Shown: in pieces, positions 31,417 through 41,424 of the stretch
Layout: each line of letters opens with the position of its first letter
Position numbering within the stretch: position 1 is the stretch's first letter
Assembly: GCF_022479115.1 (NCBI RefSeq)
Contig: NZ_CP092497.1
Span: 4,340,001 to 4,404,000 of the forward strand
Length of the DNA: 64,000 bases
Source: Amycolatopsis sp. EV170708-02-1
Lineage (GTDB): Bacteria; Actinomycetota; Actinomycetes; Mycobacteriales; Pseudonocardiaceae
Direction of reading: 5' to 3'
The notes under the pieces: generated by a model
What the model saw: only the letters and a program-made list of their open reading frames with translations
What the model was told of the DNA's origin: nothing
Database searches by the model: none
Program-made: the position numbers and the translations under genes

Positions 31417-31438
31417 CGGTGGGGAGGTTGGTGAGCGG

Positions 31439-34400
31439 GTGGGGTTGATGGTGGAGGGTTTCGTGGACGCGAGGGTGGCGTGGTCGTTGCGGCCGGCGGA
31501 GGAGCGGGGGCGGGTGCCTGGGCCGGTGTTGCAGGTGTATGTCCGGCTGGCCGAGTCCGATCCGGCGGCGGAAGCGGTGATCGGGGGGTTGCGTGCTCTG
31601 GTGGAGAACTGGATCGAGGCGCGGCTGGCGGAGTTCGCGAGGGTGGTGCCGGAGGAGGTGATGTTGCCGACGATGGCGGAGATGCAGGCGGCGGAGGCGA
31701 TCGTGGTGGGCGGTGAGCGTGTCGCGATGAATGATCCGGGTTATGGGGGGATGTCTGTGTGGGTCCGGGGCCAGCGTCCGGTGTATGGGCCGGAGTTCGG
31801 CCCGGAAACATTCACCACGCCCGAGGACCCGCTGCCGTGGCGGCGCGAGGAATACGGTCAGGCACACACCTGGTTCAGCCAGTTGAGCGAGGCCGAGCAA
31901 GGCGAATGGACCCGGGACGCGGAGACGATCCTCACCAGGGACCACCGGCCGATCATGCACCTGGGCGGCAACGACCCCACTGTGATCGTGTCCCGCGATC
32001 CGGTGACCGAACGAGCCAAACAACGGCACGACGCCGCCCTGGAACTGATCGCCTACACACAACACACCCAAAACCACACCGCAGCGACCACCCTGTCCCG
32101 AAACCTCATCCCCGACGTCATGAACCCACGCCCCAACAACACCGGCACCCTCTCCGGCGGCACCCGGAACAACATCCCCGGCAAACCCCCCTGGCAAGAA
32201 CAAGGCGGACCATCAACCAACCCCACCCAACCCCGCACACACGACGCACCCCCCAACGCGCCACCCCACGACAGCAGCAGGACATTCCGCTCCGCCTTCC
32301 CCTCAGGTACCAGGGCTCGTTTTGTGCACTTCTCGGGGCATCGGCGGCAGCCCGCGGTTACGTTCAGGTGGGTGGGTAGTGTTTCGTCGCTCGCCACGTC
32401 TGGGTTGTCGGACGATGATCAAGAGAGGTTTGACAAGTTCGCCCAGAGGTATGTCGATGAGGTTGTCCGGCTTGTGGCGTCTGGGCGCGAGTTGCCCGAT
32501 ATCCGGTTGACTCTTCGGCCCAGGGGCGGCTTCTCGTTGACCAACGATGATCTCTTCGAACTTCTGGAGAATCGTCTCACCGATGCTGCGCGGAAGCGTG
32601 GTGTGACGACCCCGCTGGTGTTCACACGCGATCCTCAACCGACGATCGACGACGCCATCCCTAGGGTGTTCGCCGAGATTACAATATACAAAACGCGGAC
32701 GTGGACCCTGGACCGCTACCGCCGGGCGGACAGCCTGGAGGCATTGTTCATGCCAGATTCGCACGATTTTTCCGCTGCGGAGAAGGAGCGGGTGAGGTTG
32801 ATGCTGGGCGGTTTCGTCCGGGAGGCCGTGGCGAGACCGAAAGACTTCAGGCCGAAACTCACCGTTGATGTGCGGTCGACTCTGCCGGACATGGCCGTGC
32901 GTGCGGAGTCTGCTGCCGCTCTGGTCTATGAGGTGCTCGCGGGCGAGTTGGCCGTGTACGCCCCCCGCATCTCGGTCGAGGACTTCATCCAGGAATCGGT
33001 CGGTTTCGTCGAGACGGAATCAGCTCGCCCAGGTCTCCTTTTGGATGTCACTGAGGAAGTCGCCGCCGAAGTTCGGTCGAAGGTGTGGATTGGAAATCGG
33101 ATTCGTGAACTGCGGGATGGGGAGTTGTTGAAGTGGGAGGGGCATTTCGCGGATCGGTCGCTGCCTTCTCTTGTCGAGCAGGTGCCCGAGATGCAGGAGC
33201 CTGGGCGACTGGACAAGGCGGGGATGGTGGAGAGTGCGGTGGATCTGATCCTGGCACGTGCGGGGGACGATTCGCCGGGGTCGCGTGTTCTGCAGATGCC
33301 GGATATCCGGGTGTGGATCAAGTCCGACCTTGACGAAGGCGGTGAGGTTCTTGATGGGATGTTCGAGTATGTCGAGAAACTGTTCCATGACGAGATCCTG
33401 CGCAGAAACCGGAACCCGGAAGCCTTGGGCCTCCACTTCACCCGGGAGGTCGATACGGCGAGAAGTGGGTCGTTCAGCCATCAGGGAGATGTCCGCATCT
33501 CGGTACGTGAGACCCCTGAGCTGGCGCTGGTGGACTATCAGCAGAAGGAGCAGCTCGCCGAGCGCTTCTTGCCGGGAAGGCCTGTTTTGCCGGAGGCCGC
33601 GTGGGAGCGGATCGCACCGATGCTGGACGGTTTCGTGGAGTCATGGATAGACAGTAAGAAGGGCAAGCCGGTTCTGGACTTCGGCGCGGCCGCCTTCACC
33701 GCTGCTCTTGCCCCGTCCTCTGCGCGGATGCTCAAGCGTTCGGTGTGGGAAAGGATCAGCGGCAAACTCGAGGAGTTGGGGGAGTCGGCAAAGGCACAGG
33801 AGATATGGAAAGGGTCTGTCCGATACACCCCGTATCGGCCTGGTCAGCTGGCCGGAGTCGTGTTCGATGTGCACAAAACCAGCCAGACGCCTGAGGGCAC
33901 GCGGACATTTCGAGAGCTGTTCCTGCCAGGTGCGCGGGTTCATGCCACTCGTTTCCTGGGGATGCGACCGCAGCCGACGGTTGAGTCCTCGTGGATGGGT
34001 GCTCTCAGGCCGGTGGACACATCTGGGTCTTCGCGGGAAGGTCAGGAGAGGTTTGACGAGTTCGCCGAGAAATATGTCGAGGAAGTTGTCCGGCTTGAGA
34101 GGGCGAACCGGGAGTTGCCTGATACCCAGGTGCGCGGCAGCACGGCTGCTGATGCGCGGCGTCTGGAGAACGCTCTGAGCGACAAGGTGAAGACGCGTGC
34201 CGGCAGGCTGATACCGTTGCTTTTCACTCGCGATCCCCGGCCCTGGACCATGGCCGCCAGATCCGAAGCGGTCGCCGAGGTTACGTGGTACAAGACGCCG
34301 ACGCGGACCCTGGACAGTTACCGTCAGGCGGACAGCCTGCAAGCATTTTTCATTTTTAGGTCGCATGTGTTTTCTCTCGCGGAGGAGAAGCGGGTGAGGT

Positions 34401-37400
34401 TGATGCTGGGCGGTTTCGTCCGGGAGGTCCTGGCGAAACCGAAAGGTCTCGGGCCGAAGCTCACCGTTGATGTGCGCTCGGTTAAGGTGTACATGGCCGC
34501 GCGTGCGGAGTCCGCGGCCGCTCTGATCTATGAGGTGCTCGCGGACGAGTTGCGTGTGCACGCCCCGGGCGCCTCGGTCAGGGACTTCATCCAGGAATCG
34601 GTCGGTTTCGTCGAGACGGAAACAGAACGTATGGGTGCAATTCTTCTGGATGTCACCGACCCGGTCGTTGCCCCCGCTGTTAAGTATCCGTCATGGATGG
34701 ACAAACGGATTCGTGATCTGCGGGATGGGGAGTTGTTGAAGTGGGAGGGGCATTTCGCGGATCGGTCGCAGCCTTCTCTTGTCGAGCAGGCGCCCGAGAA
34801 GCAGAAGCCTGGGCGACTGGACAAGGCGGGGATGGTGGAGAGTGCGGTGGAGCTGATCCTGGCACGTGCGGGGGACGATTCGCCGGAGTCGCCTGTTCTG
34901 CAGATGTCCGACATTCGGGTGTGGATCAAATCCGACCTCGACGAGGGCAGTGAGGTTCTCGATGGCATGTTCGAGCATATCGAGAAACTATTCGGCGACC
35001 GGATCCGGCGCAGAAACCGGAACCCGGAAGCCTTGGGTCTGCATTTCACCCGGGAGGTCGATGCGGGGAGAAATGGGTCGTTCAGATACGGGGGAGATGT
35101 CCGCATCTCCGTGCACGAGACCCCTAAGCGGGCGCTAGCGGACTACCAGCAGGCCAAGCAGCTCACCGAGCGTGCGATCCCGACCATGTCTGTTTTGGTT
35201 GAGGCGGCGCGTGAGCGCATCATGCCGCTGCTGGACGGTTTCGTGGACTCATGGATAGACGCCAAGAATGGCAAGCCTGCTCTGAAATTCGGCATAGCCG
35301 CCACCACGCCATCCGAATTGGCATTCACCGCGTCGGCCACCGAGACTGCTCACCTTTCTGCAGTGTCTTCCGTGTTCAGTGTGCGGGTGGTCCGGCGTTT
35401 GGTGTGGGAGGGAGTTTACGGGGCACTTGCCAAGCGGGGGGAGCTCGGATTGGTAAAAGACATCTGGGCCAACTCTGTCCACTTCACCCCGTACTTCGAT
35501 GCACGGAAGGCCGGCGTGGTGTTCGACGTGCTCGAGTACGGCCAGACGTTGGAAGCCAGGTACCCGGTCGCACGACAGGCGCGGGCCCAGGGGGTCGAGA
35601 CGACGTCGGAGCCGCGCTCGGCGGTGGCGCCCCAGAATGATGACGTGGGGGTGTCGAGGGTTGTGGAGTTGCCCGAGGAAGCGTTGCCGGGGTGGCTTGC
35701 GTTCGAAGACCTGGCGGTGGAGGGACCGGTGCCGGATTCGCCGGGGGCGGGGTGGTTGTTGGATCCGGGTGTGGTGGGGATGGATGTGGTGGGGGGTGGG
35801 TTGGTGGTGGGTGGGGAGGTGGTGGCGCGGGGTCGGGTGGAGGTGGGTTCGGGTGATGGTCGTGGTCTGGTGTTGTCGTCGGTGGATCGTGGGGCGTTGG
35901 TGGAGGCTGCCGAGTTGTTGGTGGGCCGGGCGTTGCGTGAGCTCAATACCGGGTTTGAGGGGGTTGGTCTGCAGTTCCTGGTGCAGGTGTCGCTGGATGA
36001 GGTGAACGGTCGTTTCCGGGTGATGGGGAATCTGCTGATATGGGAGCTGAGGACCGCGATCGTGGGTGTCTTGCGGGGCCTGGTGGCTGACCAGGCTGGT
36101 GATCTGCCGCTTTCGTGGAAGATCACCGCGGTGCCGGTGGATGACGGGGTGCAACGCGGGGGTAGCTGGGAGCTGGTGGCGGAGCCGGGCCCGCGTCGTC
36201 TGCTGAGTTATTACCGGTCGCTGGATGAGTTCGAGGCCCCGCTTCTGGGACTGGTGCGGTTGCCGTCGGCGAGTGATGTGCGGCGTATCGAGCTGATGGC
36301 CGAAGGCTATGTACCCAAACTGCTCACCAGCACCGGCGGTAAGCCCGACCTCGTCGCCGTCGTCCAGGTCGCCGGGACCGACGCTGTCCCCGGCTCCGGA
36401 AACGGTGCCGCCACGGTGCTGGAGAACGCGATCAAGACCGGTGTCACTCATGGCCTGGCCACCGCGCAGACAGCCGGAACCCTCGGACTGCCCACACCCG
36501 AACAAGTGATGACCGCCCGCGTCACCATCCACACCGAAGAACTATCCGAACCCGCCACCGGCATGGGCCGGATCCGGGTCGACATCCGCTACCCCGGTGG
36601 CGACCCCATGGATCTCGACGAGCAGCACGAGGGGCGTGATGGCGAGGGGCGTGATGACGAGGGCCGTGATGATGAGGCCCGGCCGCAGAGAGATGCGTCC
36701 GATGATGATGACCTGTATCGCACGACACCGGAGGTGGCTGGTGGGCCGGCCAGCGGGGTCGTGGGCGGGGTGGCTGACACGGAGGCCGCGCGTGAGCAGC
36801 GTGCGCGGAGGGCTGCGGGCCGGGGGGTGGATTGGTTTGATTCGTCGGTGGGGGGTGCGGGGTTGCCGTCGGAGGATGTCGCTGAGCGGGTGGGGTTGAT
36901 GGTGGAGGGTTTCGTGGACGCGAGGGTGGCGTGGTCGTTGCGGCCGGCGCGGGAGCGGGGGCGGGTGCCTGGGCCGGTGTTGCAGGTGTTCGTCCGGCTG
37001 GCCGAGTCCGATCCGGCGGCGGAAGCGGTGATCGGGGGGTTGCGTGCTCTGGTGGAGAACTGGATCGAGGCGCGGCTGGCGGAGTTCGCGAGGGTGGTGC
37101 CGGAGGAAGTGATGTTGCCGACGATGGCGGAGATGCAGGCGGCGGAGGCGGTCAAGGTAGGCGGTGAACGTACCGCGGTCGATGATCCGGGTTATGGGGG
37201 GATGTCTGTGCGGGTCCAGGGACAGCGTCCGGTGTATGGGCCGGAGTTCGGCCCGGAAACGTTCACCACGGCCGAGGATCCGTTGCCGTGGCGGCGGGAG
37301 GAATACGGTCAGGCACACGCCTGGTTCAGCCAGTTGACCGACGCCGAGCAAGGCGAATGGACCCGGGATGCGGAGACGATCCTCACCAGGGATCACCGGC

Positions 37401-40156
37401 CGATCATGCATCTGGGCGGTGACGACCCCACCGTGATCGTGAGCCGTGATCCGGTGACCGAACGAGCCAAACAACGCCGGGACGCCGCCCTGGAACTGAT
37501 CGCCCACACCTGGCACACCCAAGGCGAGAACACCGCGACCACCCTGTCCCGAAACCTCATCCCCGACGTCATGAACCCACGCCCCAACAACACAACCACC
37601 TTCCCCGGCGGCACCCGGGACAACATCCCCGGCAAACCCCCCTGGCACGAACAAGGCGGACCATCAACCAACCCCACCCAACCCCGCACACACGACGCAC
37701 CCCCCAACGCACCACCCCACACCAACAACGGACCTCACCGGCCATTGTTCCCCCCAGGCCACAGCATTCGCCCTGTGACGTTCAGGGGGCTTCGGCGGCA
37801 GCCTGCGGTTGCGTCCGAGTGGGCGGGGAGTGTCTTGTCGCTCGCCACGTCTGGGTTGTCGGATGATGATCAAAAGAGGTTTGACAGGTTCGCCCAGAGG
37901 TATGTCGATGAGGTTGTGCGGCTTGTGGCGTCTGGGCGTGAGTTGCCCGATATCCGGTTGACTCTTCGTCCCAGGGGTCTCCCGTTGACCGAGGTCAATT
38001 ATCTCGTCGAACTTCTGGAGAAACTTCTCACCGATGCTGTGAGAGGCCGTGGTGTGACGATCCCGCTGGTATTCACACGCGATGTTCAGCCGCCGATCGA
38101 CGCCGACGTCCCTGGGGTGTTCGCCGAGATCAAGATGTACGAAACGCCGACGCGGACCCTGGACAGCTACCGCCGGGCGGACAGCCTGCAGGCATTGTTC
38201 ATGCCAATGGCACGGTACAAGTTTCCTGCCGCGGAGAAGGAGCGGGTGAGGTTGATGCTGGGCAGTTTCGTCCGGGAGGCCGTGGCGAAACCGAAGGGAT
38301 CGAGGCCGAAACTCACCATTGATGTGCGCTCGGTTGCGAAATACATGGCCGGGCGTGCGGAGTCGGCTGCCACTCTGGTCTATGAGTTGCTCAAGGGCGA
38401 GTTGGCTGTGTACGCCCCCGACATCTCGGTCAAGGATTTCATCCAAGAATCGGTCGGTTTCGTTGTGACGGTAACGAACCGTATGGTCGGAGTGCTTCTG
38501 CATGTTACTGACCCGGTCGTTGCACCTGTTCTGTTTCCGGTGCAGTTGAGCGATCGGATTCGTGGTCTGCGGGATGTGGAGTTGTTGACGTGGGAGGGGC
38601 ATTTCGGGGGCCGGTCGCCGCTTTCGCTTGTCGAGCAGGCGCCCGAGCAACGGAGGCATGGGTGGCTGGATCAGGTAAGGATGGTGGGGAGTGCGGTGGA
38701 TCTGATCCTGGCGCGTGCGGGGGATGGTTCGCCGGGGTCGCGTGTTCTGCAGATGCCGGATATCCGGGTGCGGATCAGGTCCGATCTTGACGAGGGTGGT
38801 GAGGTTCTTGACGGGATGTTCGAATATGTCGAGAAACTGTTCCGTGACGAGCTCCTGCTCCGGGGACGGGAGCTGGAAGACTTGGGTCTGCATTTCACCC
38901 GGGAGGTCGATACGGGGGAAAGGAGTTCGTTCAATCACGAGGGAGATGTCCGCATCTCCGTGCATGAGACCCCTGGGCAGGAATTGGTGGATTATCAGCA
39001 GAAGAATCAGCTCGCCGAGCGCTTCGTGCCGGGAAGGCCTGTGTTGCCGGAGGCCGCGTGGGAGCGGATCGCACCTGTGCTGGATGGTTTCGTGCTGTCG
39101 TGGCTGACCAGTAAGAATGACAAGCCGGTTCTGGGATTCGGCTCGGCCAGCTTCAGCACTGCTCTTACCCAGTCCTCTGAGCGCATGCTCAAGCGTTCGG
39201 TGTGGGAAAGGATCAGCGGGAAACTCGAGGAGTTGGGGGAATCGGCAAAGGAAAAGGAGATATGGGAAGGGTTTGTCCGATACACGCCGTATCGCCCTGG
39301 TCAGCTGACCGGCGTCGTGTTCGATGTGCACAAAACCAGCCAGACGCCTGAGGGCACTGTGACGTATCGAGAGTTGTTCCGTCCAGGTCTGCGGGTTCAG
39401 GCTGCGCGTTTGCATGGGGTGCGATCGCAGCCAAAGGTTCAGTCTGAGTGGAGGGGTGATCTCGGGCCGGATGACGAATCTGGGTCTTCACGGGAAGATC
39501 AGAGGTTGTTTGACGAGTTCGCCCTGAAATACGCCGAGGATGTTGTCCGGCTTGAGGAGGCGGGCCGGGAGTTGCCTGATACCCGGGTGCGCGGCGAGAC
39601 GGATGCTCATGCGCGGCGTGTGGAGAACGCTCTGAGCGCCGCGGTGAAGAAGCATGCCGGCAGGCCGATACCGTTGGTTTTCACTCGCGATCCCCAGCCC
39701 TGGACCACGGCCGCCAGCTCCGATGTGGTCGCCGAGGTTACGAGGTATAAGACGCCGACGCGGACCCTGGACAGTTACCGCCAGGCGGACAGCCTGCAAG
39801 CATTGTTCATACCAAGTTCGCATGAATTTCCTGTCGCGGAGGAGCAGCGAGTGAGGTTGATGCTGGGCCGTGTTGTCCGGGAGGCCGTGGCGAAACCGAA
39901 GGGAACGAGGCCGAAACTCACCATTGATGTGCGCTCGACGGCGACATACATGGACGCGCGTGTGGAGTCTGCCGCCGCTCTGATCTATAAGGTGCTCGCG
40001 GACGAGTTGCGGGTGAACGCCCCAGCATCTCGGTCAAGGACTTCATCCAGGAATCGGTCGATCTCGTCGAGACGCCAACGAACCGTATGGCTGGGATTCT
40101 TCTGGATGTCACCGATCCGGTCGTCGGCCCCGCCAAACCGCTTCCGTTATGGATGA
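31439..40156 (+). CDS. Giant mosaic protein, fragment 2 (continuation)
   Basis: About 2,905 codons. The GTG at 31439 lies inside module E (VGLMVEGFVDARVAW), which is found complete at 36890 and 46550, so it is not a genuine start; the frame is open back to 31391. Contents: the rest of E1, super-unit 5 (A'5a, A5b, C5, E2) and the first part of super-unit 6 (A'6a and half of A6b). The terminal 45 or so codons (from about 40025) are out of frame: other A modules read APGISVEDFIQESV here, whereas this one reads APASRSRTSSRN. No ribosome binding site separates it from fragment 1. Confidence 0.85.
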   Translation: MGLMVEGFVDARVAWSLRPAEERGRVPGPVLQVYVRLAESDPAAEAVIGGLRALVENWIEARLAEFARVVPEEVMLPTMAEMQAAEAIVVGGERVAMNDPGYGGMSVWVRGQRPVYGPEFGPETFTTPEDPLPWRREEYGQAHTWFSQLSEAEQGEWTRDAETILTRDHRPIMHLGGNDPTVIVSRDPVTERAKQRHDAALELIAYTQHTQNHTAATTLSRNLIPDVMNPRPNNTGTLSGGTRNNIPGKPPWQEQGGPSTNPTQPRTHDAPPNAPPHDSSRTFRSAFPSGTRARFVHFSGHRRQPAVTFRWVGSVSSLATSGLSDDDQERFDKFAQRYVDEVVRLVASGRELPDIRLTLRPRGGFSLTNDDLFELLENRLTDAARKRGVTTPLVFTRDPQPTIDDAIPRVFAEITIYKTRTWTLDRYRRADSLEALFMPDSHDFSAAEKERVRLMLGGFVREAVARPKDFRPKLTVDVRSTLPDMAVRAESAAALVYEVLAGELAVYAPRISVEDFIQESVGFVETESARPGLLLDVTEEVAAEVRSKVWIGNRIRELRDGELLKWEGHFADRSLPSLVEQVPEMQEPGRLDKAGMVESAVDLILARAGDDSPGSRVLQMPDIRVWIKSDLDEGGEVLDGMFEYVEKLFHDEILRRNRNPEALGLHFTREVDTARSGSFSHQGDVRISVRETPELALVDYQQKEQLAERFLPGRPVLPEAAWERIAPMLDGFVESWIDSKKGKPVLDFGAAAFTAALAPSSARMLKRSVWERISGKLEELGESAKAQEIWKGSVRYTPYRPGQLAGVVFDVHKTSQTPEGTRTFRELFLPGARVHATRFLGMRPQPTVESSWMGALRPVDTSGSSREGQERFDEFAEKYVEEVVRLERANRELPDTQVRGSTAADARRLENALSDKVKTRAGRLIPLLFTRDPRPWTMAARSEAVAEVTWYKTPTRTLDSYRQADSLQAFFIFRSHVFSLAEEKRVRLMLGGFVREVLAKPKGLGPKLTVDVRSVKVYMAARAESAAALIYEVLADELRVHAPGASVRDFIQESVGFVETETERMGAILLDVTDPVVAPAVKYPSWMDKRIRDLRDGELLKWEGHFADRSQPSLVEQAPEKQKPGRLDKAGMVESAVELILARAGDDSPESPVLQMSDIRVWIKSDLDEGSEVLDGMFEHIEKLFGDRIRRRNRNPEALGLHFTREVDAGRNGSFRYGGDVRISVHETPKRALADYQQAKQLTERAIPTMSVLVEAARERIMPLLDGFVDSWIDAKNGKPALKFGIAATTPSELAFTASATETAHLSAVSSVFSVRVVRRLVWEGVYGALAKRGELGLVKDIWANSVHFTPYFDARKAGVVFDVLEYGQTLEARYPVARQARAQGVETTSEPRSAVAPQNDDVGVSRVVELPEEALPGWLAFEDLAVEGPVPDSPGAGWLLDPGVVGMDVVGGGLVVGGEVVARGRVEVGSGDGRGLVLSSVDRGALVEAAELLVGRALRELNTGFEGVGLQFLVQVSLDEVNGRFRVMGNLLIWELRTAIVGVLRGLVADQAGDLPLSWKITAVPVDDGVQRGGSWELVAEPGPRRLLSYYRSLDEFEAPLLGLVRLPSASDVRRIELMAEGYVPKLLTSTGGKPDLVAVVQVAGTDAVPGSGNGAATVLENAIKTGVTHGLATAQTAGTLGLPTPEQVMTARVTIHTEELSEPATGMGRIRVDIRYPGGDPMDLDEQHEGRDGEGRDDEGRDDEARPQRDASDDDDLYRTTPEVAGGPASGVVGGVADTEAAREQRARRAAGRGVDWFDSSVGGAGLPSEDVAERVGLMVEGFVDARVAWSLRPARERGRVPGPVLQVFVRLAESDPAAEAVIGGLRALVENWIEARLAEFARVVPEEVMLPTMAEMQAAEAVKVGGERTAVDDPGYGGMSVRVQGQRPVYGPEFGPETFTTAEDPLPWRREEYGQAHAWFSQLTDAEQGEWTRDAETILTRDHRPIMHLGGDDPTVIVSRDPVTERAKQRRDAALELIAHTWHTQGENTATTLSRNLIPDVMNPRPNNTTTFPGGTRDNIPGKPPWHEQGGPSTNPTQPRTHDAPPNAPPHTNNGPHRPLFPPGHSIRPVTFRGLRRQPAVASEWAGSVLSLATSGLSDDDQKRFDRFAQRYVDEVVRLVASGRELPDIRLTLRPRGLPLTEVNYLVELLEKLLTDAVRGRGVTIPLVFTRDVQPPIDADVPGVFAEIKMYETPTRTLDSYRRADSLQALFMPMARYKFPAAEKERVRLMLGSFVREAVAKPKGSRPKLTIDVRSVAKYMAGRAESAATLVYELLKGELAVYAPDISVKDFIQESVGFVVTVTNRMVGVLLHVTDPVVAPVLFPVQLSDRIRGLRDVELLTWEGHFGGRSPLSLVEQAPEQRRHGWLDQVRMVGSAVDLILARAGDGSPGSRVLQMPDIRVRIRSDLDEGGEVLDGMFEYVEKLFRDELLLRGRELEDLGLHFTREVDTGERSSFNHEGDVRISVHETPGQELVDYQQKNQLAERFVPGRPVLPEAAWERIAPVLDGFVLSWLTSKNDKPVLGFGSASFSTALTQSSERMLKRSVWERISGKLEELGESAKEKEIWEGFVRYTPYRPGQLTGVVFDVHKTSQTPEGTVTYRELFRPGLRVQAARLHGVRSQPKVQSEWRGDLGPDDESGSSREDQRLFDEFALKYAEDVVRLEEAGRELPDTRVRGETDAHARRVENALSAAVKKHAGRPIPLVFTRDPQPWTTAASSDVVAEVTRYKTPTRTLDSYRQADSLQALFIPSSHEFPVAEEQRVRLMLGRVVREAVAKPKGTRPKLTIDVRSTATYMDARVESAAALIYKVLADELRVNAPASRSRTSSRNRSISSRRQRTVWLGFFWMSPIRSSAPPNRFRYG
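32285..37734 (+). repeat. Super-unit 5: A'-A-C'-E
   Basis: A' 32285-33887, A 33906-35560, linker with LPEEALPGWLAFED, C' 35812-36610, acidic micro-repeat (36629-36673), E2 36704-37729 intact. It is the closest sister of unit 4 in both C' and E. C' changes identity near its 3' end (VPGSGNGAATVLENAIKTG), which suggests a crossover with a C-type module. Confidence 0.7.
36629..36673 (+). repeat. 15-bp repeat x3, acidic linker
   Basis: Encodes EGRDG, EGRDD, EGRDD between C5 and E2. The equivalent linker in unit 4 lacks it. Confidence 0.8.
40020..40026 (+). other. Frameshift site 2: one base missing in A6b
   Basis: The local sequence has CCCCAG before CATCTCGG where the copy at 13695 has CCCCAGG. 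Restoring the G gives APGISVKDFIQESVDLVET, the reading found in the other A modules. Confidence 0.85.
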
Positions 40157-41424
40157 AGGATCGGATTCGTGATCTGCGGGATGGGGAGTTGTTGAAGTGG
40201 GAGGGGCATTTCGCGGATCGGTCGCAGCCTGCTCTTGTCGAGAAGCAGATACCTGGGTGGCTGAATCAGGCGGAGATGGTGGGGGGTGCGGTGGATCTGA
40301 TCCTGGCGCGTGCGGGGGATGGTTCGCCGGGGTCGCGTGTTCTGCAGATGCCGGATATCCGGGTGCGGATCACGTCCGATCTTGATGAGTCCAGTGAGGT
40401 TCTTAATGGGATGTTCGAGCATGTCGAGAAACTGTTCCGTGACGAGCTCCGGCCCCGGGGCCGGGAGCTGGAAGACTTGGGTCTGAATTTCACCCGGGAG
40501 ATCGTTGCTGTGAGAGTCGGTTCGTTCAGCCATCAGGGAGATGTCCGCATCTCCGTGCACGAGACCCCTGAGCGGGCCTTGGTGGACTACTGGAAGGAGA
40601 AGCAGCTCACCGAGCGCGCGATCTCGACTATGCCTGTGCTGGCTGAGGCGGCGCGTGAGCGCATCATGCCGATGCTGGACGGTTTCGTGGAGTCATGGAT
40701 AAACAGCAAGAATGGCAAGCCGAAGCTGGAATACGGCATAGCCGCCACCCCGTCATCCGAATCAACATTCACCACCGGGGCTGTTTCGGCGTCTTCGGTG
40801 TCTTCGGTGTTTCATGTGCGGGTGGTCCGGCGTTTGGTGTGGATGGGGATTTCCGGGGCACTTACTAGGCGGGGGGAGGCCGACTTGGCGGGAACGATCT
40901 GGGCGAAGTATGTCCACTTCACCCCGTATTACGATGCACCGAAGGCCGGCGTGGTGTTCGACGTGCTCGAGCACGGCCAGAAATTGAAAGCGAAGTACAC
41001 GGCGGACGAGGTTGAGGGCGAGGAGGTGGTGGCGCGGGGCCGGGTTGAGGCGGGTCAGGGTGGTGTTCCGGTGTTGTCTTCGGTGGATAGTGGGGCGTTG
41101 GCGGGGGCTGCGCAGGAGTTGGTGGGTCGGGTGTCGCGTGAGCCGAATACGGGGTTTGAGGGTGTGGGTGTGCTGGTTGTGGTGCAGGTGTCGGCTGCGG
41201 GTGTGGTGGATGGCAGTTTCCGGGCGATTGCGGGCCTGATCAGGGGGGAGTTGTCGAGGGCGATCGAGGGTGTGGTGGGTGTTCTGGCTGGGCGGGCTGG
41301 TGATCTGCCGGTGGCGTGGAATATCAGTGCGGTGCCGGTTGAGGATGCGGGGGGTTGTGGGGTAGCTGGGCGTTGGTGGTGGAGCCGGGGCCGCGGCAGT
41401 CGTTGGATCATTATCGGTCGTTGA
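40087..41424 (+). CDS. Giant mosaic protein, fragment 3 (continuation)
   Basis: The ATG at 40087 is the internal Met of MAGILLDVTDP, a strand present in every A module (for example at 13762). The correct frame is recovered from about 40026, upstream of this Met, so the fragment is not an independent gene. It encodes the last three quarters of module A6b and the first half of C6. The frame is lost again at a six-G run (41349-41354) where the paralogous C modules have seven Gs. The last 24 codons are therefore spurious. Confidence 0.8.
   Translation: MAGILLDVTDPVVGPAKPLPLWMKDRIRDLRDGELLKWEGHFADRSQPALVEKQIPGWLNQAEMVGGAVDLILARAGDGSPGSRVLQMPDIRVRITSDLDESSEVLNGMFEHVEKLFRDELRPRGRELEDLGLNFTREIVAVRVGSFSHQGDVRISVHETPERALVDYWKEKQLTERAISTMPVLAEAARERIMPMLDGFVESWINSKNGKPKLEYGIAATPSSESTFTTGAVSASSVSSVFHVRVVRRLVWMGISGALTRRGEADLAGTIWAKYVHFTPYYDAPKAGVVFDVLEHGQKLKAKYTADEVEGEEVVARGRVEAGQGGVPVLSSVDSGALAGAAQELVGRVSREPNTGFEGVGVLVVVQVSAAGVVDGSFRAIAGLIRGELSRAIEGVVGVLAGRAGDLPVAWNISAVPVEDAGGCGVAGRWWWSRGRGSRWIIIGR
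41349..41354 (+). other. Frameshift site 3: six-G run instead of seven
   Basis: The same position in C1 (16182-16188), C2 and C3 has seven Gs, giving EDAGGLWGSWALV. Loss of one G here causes the stop at 41422-41424. Confidence 0.9.

Larger units (their letters stand above)
26773..32284 (+). repeat. Super-unit 4: A'-A-C'-E
   Basis: A' 26773-28371, A 28393-30048, linker with LDEDELPGWLAFED, C' 30370-31160. The C' subtype is GLQFLVQVSLDEVNGRF. E1 31258-32268 holds the double frameshift. E opens with one more alpha-beta unit (GLMVEGFVDARVAW, VLQVYVRLAE) followed by a unique part (PVYGPEFGPETFTT, TILTRDHRPIMHLGG, VIVSRDPVTERAK) and an Asn/Pro/Thr-rich tail. The unique part of E matches nothing I recognise. 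Confidence 0.7.

Noticed and set aside
41349..41354. Programmed ribosomal frameshifting at G runs
   Set aside because: A -1 shift would restore the frame at each site, but no standard slippery heptamer was recognised. Seven successive events would give negligible product, and paralogous copies of most of these sites carry the extra base.
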